From NCBI RefSeq assembly GCF_021729075.1, contig NZ_JAJSAQ010000003.1:62001-126000 (forward strand): a stretch of 64,000 bases of DNA, written 5' to 3'. Position numbers and translations under genes: made by a program. Shown piece after piece: positions 27,404-35,734 of this stretch; the first letter of the stretch is position 1, and each line of letters starts with the position of its first letter. The stretch is from Microbulbifer guangxiensis (lineage in GTDB: Bacteria; Pseudomonadota; Gammaproteobacteria; Pseudomonadales; Cellvibrionaceae). The notes under the pieces were generated by a model, which saw nothing but the letters and a program-made list of their open reading frames with translations, did not search any database and was not told the origin of the DNA.

Positions 27404-28309
27404 TCAGTGACTGCGATGGGCGATATAGTCCGCGAGTTGTTCCAGCAGGCCTGTGTCGCCGCGCACGGTTTCCAGCGCCTCGCGGGCATCCCGGTGCAGG
27501 CCCTCCAGCTTCTGGCGCGCGCCCTCGAGCCCCAGCAGCGAGACATAGGTGGGCTTGTTGCGTGCGGCATCGGCGCCCTGGGTCTTGCCCAGGGTGGCGG
27601 TGTCGGCCGTCACATCGAGGATGTCATCCTGCACCTGGAATGCCAGCCCGATCGCCTCGGCGTAGCGGGTGACGGCGGCCAGCTGCACTTCATCGGCGCC
27701 GCCGAGGAGGGCGCCGATGCGGGCGCTGGTGCGGATCAGGGCGCCGGTCTTCAGGCGGTGCATGGCTTCCAGCTGGGCCAGGTCCAGTGTGCGGTTGACC
27801 GAAGCCAGGTCGATGGCCTGCCCGGAAACCATACCGCGGGCGCCGGCGCCCGCGGTCAGCTCTTCCAATATGCGCACCTTCAGGCGGGGCTCGGCTTCGG
27901 AGTGCAGTACCAGTTCGAAGGCCAGGGTCTGCAGCGCATCGCCGGCGAGGATCGCAGTGGCCTCGTCATAGGCGATATGGCACGTGGGGCGCCCCCGTCG
28001 CAGGTCGTCATCGTCCATGGCCGGCAGGTCGTCGTGAATCAGGGAGTAGGCGTGGATGCACTCCAGTGCTGCCGCAGCACCGTCGCAGCGGGCGGGGTCA
28101 AAGTGCTCGCCCTGTACGATACGGGCACAGGCGTAGACCAGCGCGGGCCGCAGCCGCTTGCCAGGGCCGAGGGCGCTGTAGTGCATGGCGGCAAACAGGT
28201 TGTCTGCGGCGGGGACCGAAGGGGCCAGCGCCGCCTGCAACCGGGCCTCCACCCGCTCCGACGACGCTTCGAGGAAAGCCGAAAGGCTCACCGCGTTGGA
28301 AGCCGGCAC
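27404..28309 (-). CDS. ispA: Farnesyl diphosphate synthase (geranyltranstransferase)
   Basis: A 301-residue prenyltransferase condensing IPP with DMAPP and GPP. The first aspartate-rich motif is [15 protein letters not shown], the second is [11 protein letters not shown], and KRLRPALVY and KTGALI are also family-typical. The start is GTG 28309, three bases after the xseB stop, which suggests coupled translation. The product feeds ubiquinone and undecaprenyl phosphate synthesis. Confidence 0.96.
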   Translation of the reverse strand: MPASNAVSLSAFLEASSERVEARLQAALAPSVPAADNLFAAMHYSALGPGKRLRPALVYACARIVQGEHFDPARCDGAAAALECIHAYSLIHDDLPAMDDDDLRRGRPTCHIAYDEATAILAGDALQTLAFELVLHSEAEPRLKVRILEELTAGAGARGMVSGQAIDLASVNRTLDLAQLEAMHRLKTGALIRTSARIGALLGGADEVQLAAVTRYAEAIGLAFQVQDDILDVTADTATLGKTQGADAARNKPTYVSLLGLEGARQKLEGLHRDAREALETVRGDTGLLEQLADYIAHRSH

Positions 28310-28312
28310 GCG

Positions 28313-28594
28313 TCAGAAACCCTGCCCGGGGTTGTTGTCGTTTTCGCCTGTCTCACTGTTGTCACCGCTGTCGAAAGGCGCTTCCTGCACAGTGCCATTC
28401 TGCTCCATCAGCACCTTGACCTTCTGTTCGGCGCTGGCCAGCTTCTGCTGGCACTCGCGAGTGAGTTTCACGCCGCGCTCGAAGTCTGCCAGGGCCTCCT
28501 CCAGGGGCAGGTCGCCCGCCTCGAGCCGCTCCACCAGCTGCTCCAGTTCCTCAAGGGCCTGCTCAAAGGTTGCTGCTTGCTTCTTCGCCGCCAT
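28313..28594 (-). CDS. xseB: Exodeoxyribonuclease VII small subunit
   Basis: A 93-residue helical protein with the family core FEQALEELEQLVERLEAGDLPLEEALADFERGVKL. It binds XseA, which is not in this window. AGGAA lies before ATG 28594. First gene of the xseB-ispA-dxs run. Confidence 0.95.
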   Translation of the reverse strand: MAAKKQAATFEQALEELEQLVERLEAGDLPLEEALADFERGVKLTRECQQKLASAEQKVKVLMEQNGTVQEAPFDSGDNSETGENDNNPGQGF

Positions 28595-28694
28595 TCCGTT
28601 CCTGCCTGTCTCTGCTCTGGCATCGGGCTGTTGAGGGTACTCGTGGGCCCGGGTCTCGTCGTGCGCGCAACCTTAGCGGCTGGCGCACAGGTGG

Positions 28695-30200
28695 TCAATT
28701 GAGAGGCGCTGTGCTTTCGATTCTGTGCTCCAGCGACATCAGGTAATGGGCCAGGGCCCGCTTCTGGGTTGCACTGAAATCATACTTCGGCATCGGTGGG
28801 GTGGGGGTGTCAAAGTAGTCCGCCAGTTGCTGCAGGGAATATTTCCTCGCCAGGTTGCGCAGAGGCATCTGCTCAGCGTGGCAACGCGCACAGTCGAAGC
28901 GCTGATAGATCTCCTCACCCCGCTGGGCCGCACCACTGTCAATGGGTTGTGGCTTTGGCGGCGCCTGGATGGGCGGCCGGTTGCCAGGAATGGTGCCGCC
29001 CCTGGGATTCTTGCCCGCCCTGACGCGGTAAACCGCACCGGCATAATCATCGGAGATATAGATGTTGCCATTGGCGTCCTCGGCAAAAGCCACCGGCCGA
29101 CCGAAAACCGTCTCGCCGTCGTCTGAGAGGAAGCCCTGCAGGAAGTCGCGCTCGCGGATATTGCCACTGGCGTCCCAGTGTAGTGACACCACCTTGTAGC
29201 CGTCCTTTTCACTGCGGTTCCAGCTGCCGTGCAGCGCCACCAGGGCGGAATCCCAATAACCTCTGGGCTGCAATGGACTCTCGAGGAAATGGATGCCAAG
29301 CGGGGCGTTGTGGGCGCGGAAGCCGTGCACCGGCGGAGTGGATTTGTCGATTTTCTGCTCGATTTCCGCGCTGGCATCGACGCCAAAATCCGGGTCTGGT
29401 ACCCGGTTGCCGTTGGCGTAGGGCCATCCGTAGAAGGCGCCTTTCTTAACCCGGTTCAGTTCATCCGGCGGGAAGTCGTCGCCGAGCCAGTCGCGGCCGT
29501 TGTCGGTGGCGTAGAGCTCACCGCTCACCGGCGACCAGTCGAAGCCAACGCTGTTGCGCAGGCCTGTAGCGAAGATTTCCGGCTCACCGCCCTCGGGCTT
29601 GAAGCGCATGATGGTGGCGCGGCGCGGGTTTTCTTCCTCGCATACGTTGCAGCTGGAGCCGCTGCTCAGGTAGACCCAGCCGTCCGGCCCCAGATCGATG
29701 GTCTTGGTCCAGTGATTGCCGCTGTCATCGAGCCCCTTGACGATGCGCTGGTAGCTGCCGGCTAGGCGCCGGTCCGAGTGGTCGAACGGCACCCGGCCCA
29801 CTGCATCGCTCTCGGCGATATACAACCAGTCCTCGTGCAGGAACAGGCCATGGGGGCGGCGCAGACCATCGATCAGTACCCGTTGGCCGTCGGCGCGCCC
29901 ATCTTCATTGGCATCCGCGCGCAGCAGGCTTACCTGACCACGCCGGGGTTGCGACACCAGAACATCGCCGTTACGGGTGACCGCCAGCCAGCGGGCATTG
30001 GGGACATCATCGGCAAAGAGTGTGACGCTGAAACCATCCGCGACCACAAGTTCACGCTCCACGGTTTCTTCGTCGGTATCCGCCGTGCCGGTGAGTTGCT
30101 GCCAGGGCACATTGACTCCGGGAATGAGCGCCACAAGGAGGAATGCGCCGAAGATGACTAGTGCGATAAAAATGAGCGCGTATTTCAACAGGTTGTTCAC
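28695..30200 (-). CDS. PQQ-type sugar dehydrogenase fused to cytochrome c
   Basis: A 501-residue protein with one N-terminal membrane anchor (YALIFIALVIFGAFLLVALI). A beta-propeller of the soluble glucose/sorbosone dehydrogenase type follows, with LAVTRNGDVLVSQP, GLRRPHGLFLHEDWLYIAES, GWVYLSSGSSCNVC and TGLRNSVGFDWSP. A C-terminal cytochrome c domain carries the haem motif CARCH at about 437-441, with a later methionine-rich region (TPPMPKYDF). It would oxidise a periplasmic sugar or alcohol and pass electrons to its own haem. PQQ use is inferred from the family. The start is GTG 30200; the ribosome site is weak. Confidence 0.82.
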   Translation of the reverse strand: MNNLLKYALIFIALVIFGAFLLVALIPGVNVPWQQLTGTADTDEETVERELVVADGFSVTLFADDVPNARWLAVTRNGDVLVSQPRRGQVSLLRADANEDGRADGQRVLIDGLRRPHGLFLHEDWLYIAESDAVGRVPFDHSDRRLAGSYQRIVKGLDDSGNHWTKTIDLGPDGWVYLSSGSSCNVCEEENPRRATIMRFKPEGGEPEIFATGLRNSVGFDWSPVSGELYATDNGRDWLGDDFPPDELNRVKKGAFYGWPYANGNRVPDPDFGVDASAEIEQKIDKSTPPVHGFRAHNAPLGIHFLESPLQPRGYWDSALVALHGSWNRSEKDGYKVVSLHWDASGNIRERDFLQGFLSDDGETVFGRPVAFAEDANGNIYISDDYAGAVYRVRAGKNPRGGTIPGNRPPIQAPPKPQPIDSGAAQRGEEIYQRFDCARCHAEQMPLRNLARKYSLQQLADYFDTPTPPMPKYDFSATQKRALAHYLMSLEHRIESTAPLN

Positions 30201-30304
30201 GGTAAAGGTTGATCCGGTAATTATTGCGCCTATAGTAAAGGCCGTTCGCTATTTGATTCTTTTGTACCACATGGGGTGTCGCCCCGTCCTTCCCGCCCGG
30301 TCCG

Positions 30305-30391
30305 TGTGAGATATGTCTCCGTCTTGTGAGATATATCGCACAACAAATTCAGCCGATTTCCCCTACTTTTTTTTGCCGCAATGTCCATAAT
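30305..30391 (+). promoter_or_regulatory. GacA/UvrY-like upstream sites and promoter of small RNA 1
   Basis: TGTGAGATATATCGCACA at 30325-30342 is an imperfect palindrome resembling the GacA/UvrY site TGTAAG-N6-CTTACA. A half-like copy TGTGAGATATGTCT begins at 30305. A CATAAT -10 is at 30386-30391. The palindrome centre lies about 64 bases before the predicted start near 30398, as in front of rsmY/rsmZ genes. Confidence 0.65.
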
Positions 30392-30397
30392 GAGAGT

Positions 30398-30523
30398 GCA
30401 AGGATGCTTAAGGGACTGCAAAAACCGCGGCAAGGGATAAAGGGACTGCGCCGCAGCTCAAGGGAACTGAGCACCATCCTGTGAGACGCACCGTCCGGGC
30501 CGGATTGCCTGGGCGGTGTTTTA
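30398..30523 (+). ncRNA. CsrB/RsmY-type small RNA 1 (short copy)
   Basis: Predicted transcript of about 125 nt with no protein frame. It contains five AGGA/AGGGA motifs (GGA at 30402, 30413, 30435, 30443 and 30463) in short spacing, plus one in the terminator loop. The fifth is in a hairpin: GCTCA-AGGGAAC-TGAGC at 30456-30472. A strong intrinsic terminator at 30489-30522 (stem CACCGTCCGGGC/GCCTGGGCGGTG, then TTTT) ends it. GGA in hairpin loops is the binding signal of CsrA/RsmA, and RNAs of this kind sequester that protein. Family assignment is by architecture, since no covariance search could be run. Confidence 0.72.
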
Positions 30524-30593
30524 CATTTTACCCTTCGGATTCTCTCCTCTACTCCCCCTGCGCGCTTCGATACCCGGGCCGATGTCTTCAGGC

Positions 30594-30660
30594 TGTGTGA
30601 CATATCGCACAATAAATTCAGCTTTTTCCCTCTGGCAGCTTCTGGCCGGCGGACGATAAT
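30594..30660 (+). promoter_or_regulatory. GacA/UvrY-like site and promoter of small RNA 2
   Basis: TGTGTGACATATCGCACA at 30594-30611 repeats the palindrome of the first unit, followed by the shared AAATTCAGC block. GATAAT at 30655-30660 is the -10. The site-to-start distance (about 64 bases) is the same as in unit 1. Confidence 0.65.
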
Positions 30661-30666
30661 GGTATT

Positions 30667-30971
30667 GCAAGGACGCAGAAGGGCATGGAAGCCTGAAAGC
30701 AGGGACGCAGAAAGGCAAGGATGCCAGGCTGCAGGGACGCGGAAAAGCACGGAAGCACAAGGAAGAAAAAGGGACTACAAAAAGGATTTTTAGAGGGACG
30801 ACAGCAAGGCGGCGAAGGAAAAAAGGACTGTGCCGCAACGCTCGAGGGAAGCGGGCAGAGGGCTCAAGGGAATCGAGCCCACGGTTCAACGGAGTGAACC
30901 ACACGCCCAAGGGAAATGGGCACCATCCTGTGAGACGCACCGCCCGGGCCGGATTGCCTGGGCGGTGTTTT
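30667..30971 (+). ncRNA. CsrB-type small RNA 2 (long copy)
   Basis: Predicted transcript of about 305 nt with about 17 GGA motifs plus one in the terminator loop. The 5' part has three tandem 32-base units starting at 30671, 30703 and 30735, each opening GGACGC and carrying further GGA sites. The 3' part has clear hairpins displaying the motif: GGCTC...GAGCC (30861-30879, loop AAGGGAATC), GGTTCA-ACGGAG-TGAACC (30883-30900) and GCCCA-AGGGAAA-TGGGC (30905-30921). The terminator at 30938-30970 is nearly identical to that of unit 1. Size and motif number are close to CsrB of enterobacteria. It likely titrates CsrA/RsmA under GacS/GacA-type control; csrA and gacA are not in the window. Confidence 0.78.
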
Positions 30972-31356
30972 ACGTTCAGGGGGGGGGCAGAATCGGTCTT
31001 CCAGTGGCTCAACATGAATTTGACGCCGTGTTGGGCGCCATCATCCCGTCTGCTGTCTGGAAACTGAAATAATTATCCGCTTTAATCAAACGGAGCCGGC
31101 CAGTAATTTCCCCGCGGCCGGCGGAGGGTGAAGCGTTCAGTGACTCAGTGCTGACACATTTCCTGCTCTTCTCGCGCATAGCGCTTACGCGAGTGGCAGA
31201 CTTTTCTACCCCGAATTCCTTCCAGGGCCCCGCCGGCAGACCGACGGGGCCCTGTTGCTTTCCGGGCGCAGCCATTGCCGTGCGCCCGCGACCGGGCCGT
31301 TCGTGCCGGTCCGGCAAACAGTCATTGTTGAGCAGGGAAACCGGGGAGTAGCGCCT
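30972..31356. other. Intergenic region between the small RNA genes and the HNH gene
   Basis: No gene is supported. A run of nine Gs is at 30979-30987. Hairpins are GCCGGCC/GGCCGGC at 31095-31122, CTCGCG/CGCGAG at 31171-31193 and AGGGCCCCG/CGGGGCCCT at 31224-31253. The last is followed by GTTGCTTT and may be a terminator. A further short transcript here is possible but not shown. Confidence 0.4.
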
Positions 31357-31932
31357 ATGCAAGCGAGAGAAGCGAGAATCTTGCGCCTGAACCTGGCGGG
31401 GCAGCCACTGGAGTGGCTCAACTGGCAGGAGGCGGCCTGCCTCTACGTGCGCGAACTGGTGACCTGGTCACTGGGTGGGGTAGTGCAGACGGTGCACGGC
31501 GGTATCAACCGCATGGGTGAGCGCTCGACTCTGGACCTGGCGGCAATCATCGCCTGTGGCGGCGAGCGCATGGCGCGTCCACGGCGCCGCCCACCGCTCA
31601 CCAACCGCGCCCTGTTTTTCCGCGATGCCCAGACCTGCCTCTATTGTGGCAAGGATTTCACGCTTTCAGAGCTCACCCGCGACCATGTACAGCCGGTGTC
31701 TCGGGGCGGCAAGGATGTCTGGGAAAACGTGGTCACCGCCTGTCGCCGCTGCAACCAGCACAAGGGCAACCGGTTGCTGCAGGATATCGATATGGAGCTG
31801 CTGGCCCTGCCGTTCTGTCCCAACCCCGCGGAGTACCTGGCGCTGATCAACAGTGACCGGATCCGCGGGGACCAGATGGAATTCCTGCGCGGGCAATTTT
31901 CGAATATGCGCCAGGAGGGCTGGCTGGTCTGA
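31357..31932 (+). CDS. HNH endonuclease domain protein
   Basis: A 191-residue protein. Residues 1-80 form an N-terminal segment (LRLNLAGQPLEWLNWQEAA) typical of the HNH proteins often found singly in gammaproteobacterial chromosomes. The HNH region has zinc cysteines C94/C97 (CLYCGKDF) and C129/C132 (CRRCNQHKG), and the active-site TRDHVQPVSRGG with H110 and N124. It probably cuts DNA, but the biological role is unknown and no restriction or phage partner is adjacent. ATG 31357 follows GGGGAG and gives the family-like N-terminus; the frame upstream runs through hairpins. Confidence 0.85.
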   Translation: MQAREARILRLNLAGQPLEWLNWQEAACLYVRELVTWSLGGVVQTVHGGINRMGERSTLDLAAIIACGGERMARPRRRPPLTNRALFFRDAQTCLYCGKDFTLSELTRDHVQPVSRGGKDVWENVVTACRRCNQHKGNRLLQDIDMELLALPFCPNPAEYLALINSDRIRGDQMEFLRGQFSNMRQEGWLV

Positions 31933-31956
31933 AGACCGGCCAAGAGCCCAGTTGCC

Positions 31957-32516
31957 TCGTCACCCCGGCGCAGGCCGGGGCCATGTGCTCGTGTGTTGCG
32001 ACTCTGTATCGAGTCTGTGCCACTTCGCTACCTCCTCTGGATACCGGCCTGCGCCGGTATGACGACATGGGGTGCGGTCACTCTCTCCGTCACCCCGGCG
32101 AAGGCCGGGGTCCATATTCTCGAGTGTTTTGACCCTGCACTGAGCGTTGGCTATTTCTCTCTGGATTCGGCCTGCGCCGGTATGACGACAGGGGGTGGGC
32201 GGCCACTCTCTCCGTCACTCCCCCGTCACTCCGGCGCAGGCGGGAGCCATGTGCTCGTGTGTTTCGACCCTGAATTAAGTCTGTGCCACTTCACCGCTCC
32301 CTCTGGATACCGGCCTTCGCCGGTATGACGACATGGGTGGGCGGTCACTCTCTCTGTCACTCCCCCGTCACCCCGGCGCAGGCCGGGGTCCATATGCTCG
32401 AGTGTTTTGACCCTAGACTGAGCGTTGGCTACTTCTCTCTGGATTCGGCCTGTGCCGGTATGACGAGAGTTGGGGGCATTCCTTGTGTCGTCACCCCGGC
32501 GAAGGCCGGGGTCCAG
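31957..32516. repeat. Palindromic repeat array 1 (about 123-142 bp period)
   Basis: Cores of the form CACCCCGGCGCAGGCCGGGG start at 31961, 32091, 32227, 32369 and 32492. They alternate with inverted partners of the form GGATACCGGCC...GCCGGTATGACGA. Spacers share CTCTCTC-rich and GTGTTTTGACCCTG-like segments but differ in length, so the array is older or more eroded than array 2. It fills the whole space between the converging HNH and ddl genes. The core CCGGCG(C/A)AGGCCGG is shared with array 2. Confidence 0.85.
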
Positions 32517-32556
32517 TCCTGGAGGTGAGAGAATCGCATTACGTGGGATGGATACC

Positions 32557-33573
32557 TCAGCCGTTGACGGCCTCGCGGATGAGGCTGGAAAGGTAGTGGC
32601 TGAAATCGTGCCCGGCGTTGGCGAGCATCTTCGGGAACATGGAGATTGGCGTCATGCCGGGAAAGGTGTTCACTTCGTTGAGATAGATATCGCCATTGGC
32701 GGTCAGGAAGAAGTCGATCCGCGACAGATCCTCCAGTTGCAGGCCGGTAAAGGCGCGCTTGGAGGCTTCGTGTATCCAGCCCAGTTGCGCCTCACTCAGG
32801 CCTTCTGCCTCCACAAAGGTTCTGGCGCGACTGCCCTCGGCATATTTTTCCTCGTAACTGTAGAAAGTATCTTCCGGCGCACAGACTTCTCCGGGCGGGG
32901 TAATGACCAGCTCGCCCTCGTAGGTGTAGGCGGCTACCTCCAGCTCGCGCACCTTCAGGCACTTTTCCACCAGCACATAGGGTGACAGGGCAAAGGCCTG
33001 CTCCAGTGCCTCCGCCATCTGCTCTTCTTCGGTCACCTTGAAGCAGCCCACCGAGGAGCCCTGACTCGAAGCCTTGACGAATACTGCGCCCCACTCCTGC
33101 AGGGCCATGGTGGCCTTGGCGGTCTCCTCGCCGTCGTTGCTGCACAGGAACTGATAGGGGGTGTTGTCGATCCCTAGGGCGGACAGCCACAGCTTGGTGG
33201 TGATCTTGTTGAAACAGACTTTGCTGGCCTCGGGGCCGCAGCCGAAATAGGGGATGCCAAACAGTTCCAGCTGGCTCTGCAGGTCACCGGTTTCGCCGGG
33301 ATAGCCGTGGATGGAGGGAATGACATAGTGCACATCCCACCCGCTGCCATCCTCACCTACCAGCTGGCGCTGCTGACTCAGGTAGTGCACGCCGCCATCG
33401 CGGTCTGTCAGGCGGCCGTTGCCGTCCATTTCCACCCGTGTGAGGGTGATGTCACCGATGCCCTGCAACTGCTTCTCGATGAAGTCCGCCGTGCGCAGGG
33501 ACACCTCGTGTTCACTGCTGCCGCCGCCGCAGATCAGCAAGACCTGGATCGGGTTGGGGGATGGCTGGCTCAT
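32557..33573 (-). CDS. ddl: D-alanine--D-alanine ligase
   Basis: A 338-residue ATP-grasp ligase making the D-Ala-D-Ala dipeptide for peptidoglycan. Visible are the N-terminal GGGSSEHEVSLRTA, the central VFVKASSQGSSVGCFKV (ATP/omega loop) and the metal site RIDFFLTANGDIYLNEVNTFPGMT. The start is ATG 33573 with GGGAA upstream; the open frame beyond it lacks family sequence. It stands alone, away from the mur cluster, and its 3' end abuts repeat array 1. Confidence 0.95.
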   Translation of the reverse strand: MSQPSPNPIQVLLICGGGSSEHEVSLRTADFIEKQLQGIGDITLTRVEMDGNGRLTDRDGGVHYLSQQRQLVGEDGSGWDVHYVIPSIHGYPGETGDLQSQLELFGIPYFGCGPEASKVCFNKITTKLWLSALGIDNTPYQFLCSNDGEETAKATMALQEWGAVFVKASSQGSSVGCFKVTEEEQMAEALEQAFALSPYVLVEKCLKVRELEVAAYTYEGELVITPPGEVCAPEDTFYSYEEKYAEGSRARTFVEAEGLSEAQLGWIHEASKRAFTGLQLEDLSRIDFFLTANGDIYLNEVNTFPGMTPISMFPKMLANAGHDFSHYLSSLIREAVNG

Positions 33574-33691
33574 GGAATTCCCTTTTATCGTGCTTCTCTC
33601 TTCGGCCTTCAGGCAGGGCCTTAAACGACAGCTTCCCACTGCGGTCTGGCCGGCATGGTTCAGCTTAGTCGGAGTTTTCGCTCCCGGAATA

Positions 33692-34570
33692 TCAGGGGGC
33701 GATCAGCACCTGCTGGCACTGTTTCGGCAACGGTTTGGGCTCGGGCCGCTCTGGTGTCGGCGTCTCGCCGCGCAGCATGGCGTAGAACTCATCGCTGAAC
33801 CACCAGTCCAGATCCGGGCCGCAGGGATCACCACGGGGCGGGCGCTGGGGCTTGCAGGTGCGATCACCCTCGGGACAGGTGAGGCGCACATGGAAATGGT
33901 AGTTGTGTCCCCACCAGGGGCGCACCTTGCGCAGCCACTCGTTGTCGTCACCGGCCAGCTCGCACATTTTCCGCTTGATGGTCGGGTGTACGAAGATGCG
34001 TTCCACCCGCTCGTCCTCAGAGGCGATGCGCAGGATTTTCGGCACGCGCGGGTCCCAGTTCTCCTCCAGCATGCGGTGCTCCTGCTCGTCCGCCAGCGGC
34101 ACCGGGGAAACGTTGTCCCGCTCCCACTCTGTCAGCGGGCGCTCCTGCGCGCGCCAGTCCTGGCTGTACCAGATATCGATATCCAGCCCCATCTGGTGGC
34201 TGCGGTGGCCGGAATTAAACGGGCCGCCGCGGGGCATGGACATATCGCCGATCTGGATGCGGCCAAGGTCATTGCGGGCCACCCGGCGGGAGAACTCCTC
34301 CAGGAAACGGATAGTGTCCGGGTGTCCGAAGTGGCGGTTACGGCCGGTGCGCACCAGCTGGAAGCCTTCGCCCCGCATCGGCATCTCCGCGGCCCCGGCG
34401 AGGCAGCCGTTGGTGTAGGTACCGATACTGGCAGATTGCTGTGACGACGGGCGCTGCACTTTGGCCCAGGGGTTCTCCTCCTGCTGGGCCAGGGCCGGCG
34501 CGGCGAGTGAGAGCGCCAGAAGCGTGGCGAGCAGAGTTTTCAGACGATCAAAAACCATAGGCTGCGACAA
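33692..34570 (-). CDS. mepA: Penicillin-insensitive murein endopeptidase
   Basis: A 292-residue periplasmic LAS-family zinc endopeptidase that cuts D-Ala-meso-DAP cross-links. A signal peptide is followed by FQLVRTGRNRHFGHP, the metal motif SGHRSHQMGLDIDIWY and the second histidine pair WWGHNYHFHVRL. Cysteines in the C-terminal third suggest disulfides. The start may be TTG 34570, behind AAGGAAA, or ATG 34558; either leaves a signal peptide. The 3' region is proline-rich. Gene and function fit the neighbouring ddl. Confidence 0.93.
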   Translation of the reverse strand: MSQPMVFDRLKTLLATLLALSLAAPALAQQEENPWAKVQRPSSQQSASIGTYTNGCLAGAAEMPMRGEGFQLVRTGRNRHFGHPDTIRFLEEFSRRVARNDLGRIQIGDMSMPRGGPFNSGHRSHQMGLDIDIWYSQDWRAQERPLTEWERDNVSPVPLADEQEHRMLEENWDPRVPKILRIASEDERVERIFVHPTIKRKMCELAGDDNEWLRKVRPWWGHNYHFHVRLTCPEGDRTCKPQRPPRGDPCGPDLDWWFSDEFYAMLRGETPTPERPEPKPLPKQCQQVLIAP

Positions 34571-34629
34571 AATTTCCTTCGGTTAGGGCGGTGGACGCGC
34601 CAATGTAAAATTGCACGCCGGTGCCGCCC

Positions 34630-34635
34630 ATTATA
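34630..34635 (-). promoter_or_regulatory. Perfect -10 hexamer for mepA
   Basis: TATAAT on the minus strand in the 75-base hisC-mepA spacer. A matching -35 would fall inside the end of hisC and is weak. Confidence 0.4.
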
Positions 34636-34645
34636 GGGAAAGACC

Positions 34646-35734
34646 TCAGCGGCCCCGCGAAGTGCCCGCTGCCGGCAGGATTTTCCGCAGCGCATCCAGC
34701 AGCGCGTCCATTTCCTCATCGGTGCCGATGGAGATGCGCAGGTACTCGCTGATGCGCGGTTTGTTGAAATACCGAACCAGAATGCCGTATTCCCGCAGGG
34801 CACCGTAGACCTTCTCTGCGCTCATCCCGCGCGGGCGGGCCAGCACGAAATTGGCCATGGATGGCACCACCTCGAAGTCCAGCTCGTGCAGGGCCTCGGC
34901 CACGCGGCTGCGGGTCGCCATCACTTTGCTGCTGGTTTCCTCCAGCCACGTCTCGTCGCTGATGGCGGCGGCGCCCAGCTGCTGGGCCACGCTGTCGATG
35001 GGATAGGAATTGAAGGAGTTCTTGGTGCGCTGCAGCCCTTCGATCAAATGCGGCTGGCCCAGGGCATAACCGAGGCGCAGGCCCGCGAGCGCGTGGGACT
35101 TGGACAGGGTGCGGATCACCAGCAGGTTCGGGTAACGGTCGATCAGCGCTGCAGCGCTGTCGCCGCCGAAATCGATATAGGCTTCGTCCACTGCCACAAC
35201 CCGGGCCGGATGCAGCTGCAGCAGTCGCTCGATTTCGTCCAGCGGCAGGATGCGGCCAGTGGGCGCATTCGGGTTGGGCAGGATCACACCGGCCGCGGGG
35301 CCGGCATAGTCATCCACGTCCACGGTGAAATCGTCGCGCAGTGTCGGAGTGGCGAACTCGATCCCGTACAGCTGGCAGTAGACGGGGTAGAAACTGTAAG
35401 TGATATCCGGGAACAGCAGCGGTTCCTCACGGCGGAAAAAACTGTAGAACGCGTGCGCAAGCACCTCGTCGGAGCCATTGCCGACGAACACCTGTTCCGG
35501 CCTCACGCCGCAGTGAGTGGCGATGGCCGCACACAGGTCCACCGACTCGGGGTCCGGGTAGCGACGCAGTGCCTCCGGCAGCGCCGGGTCGGCCAGGGTG
35601 GCCATAGCGCGCTTTGACGGCGGGTAGGGGTTCTCGTTGGTATTCAGTTTGATGAGCTTGCGCCCGCGGGGCTGTTCGCCCGGCACATAGGGCTGCAGTT
35701 CCGCCAGGGCGGGACTCCAGAATGGATTGGTCAC
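34646..35734 (-). CDS. hisC: Histidinol-phosphate aminotransferase-type enzyme
   Basis: A 362-residue class I/II PLP aminotransferase. Family features are LIKLNTNENPYPPS, FVGNGSDEVL, the PLP-lysine motif TLSKSHALAGLRLGYALG and the C-terminal RISIGTDEEMDALLDAL. It would transfer the amino group in histidine synthesis; broader aromatic transaminase activity is possible. The start is GTG 35734 with GAGGAGG upstream and overlaps the stop of the FHA gene by four bases (GTGA), so it is translated with an unrelated membrane protein. No other his gene is nearby. Confidence 0.9.
   Translation of the reverse strand: MTNPFWSPALAELQPYVPGEQPRGRKLIKLNTNENPYPPSKRAMATLADPALPEALRRYPDPESVDLCAAIATHCGVRPEQVFVGNGSDEVLAHAFYSFFRREEPLLFPDITYSFYPVYCQLYGIEFATPTLRDDFTVDVDDYAGPAAGVILPNPNAPTGRILPLDEIERLLQLHPARVVAVDEAYIDFGGDSAAALIDRYPNLLVIRTLSKSHALAGLRLGYALGQPHLIEGLQRTKNSFNSYPIDSVAQQLGAAAISDETWLEETSSKVMATRSRVAEALHELDFEVVPSMANFVLARPRGMSAEKVYGALREYGILVRYFNKPRISEYLRISIGTDEEMDALLDALRKILPAAGTSRGR

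Noticed and set aside
30349-31072. Open frames of 80-165 codons across the small RNA region
   Set aside because: They come from repeated GGA-rich sequence and terminators, have no ribosome sites, and their products resemble each other only where the two RNA units are duplicated.
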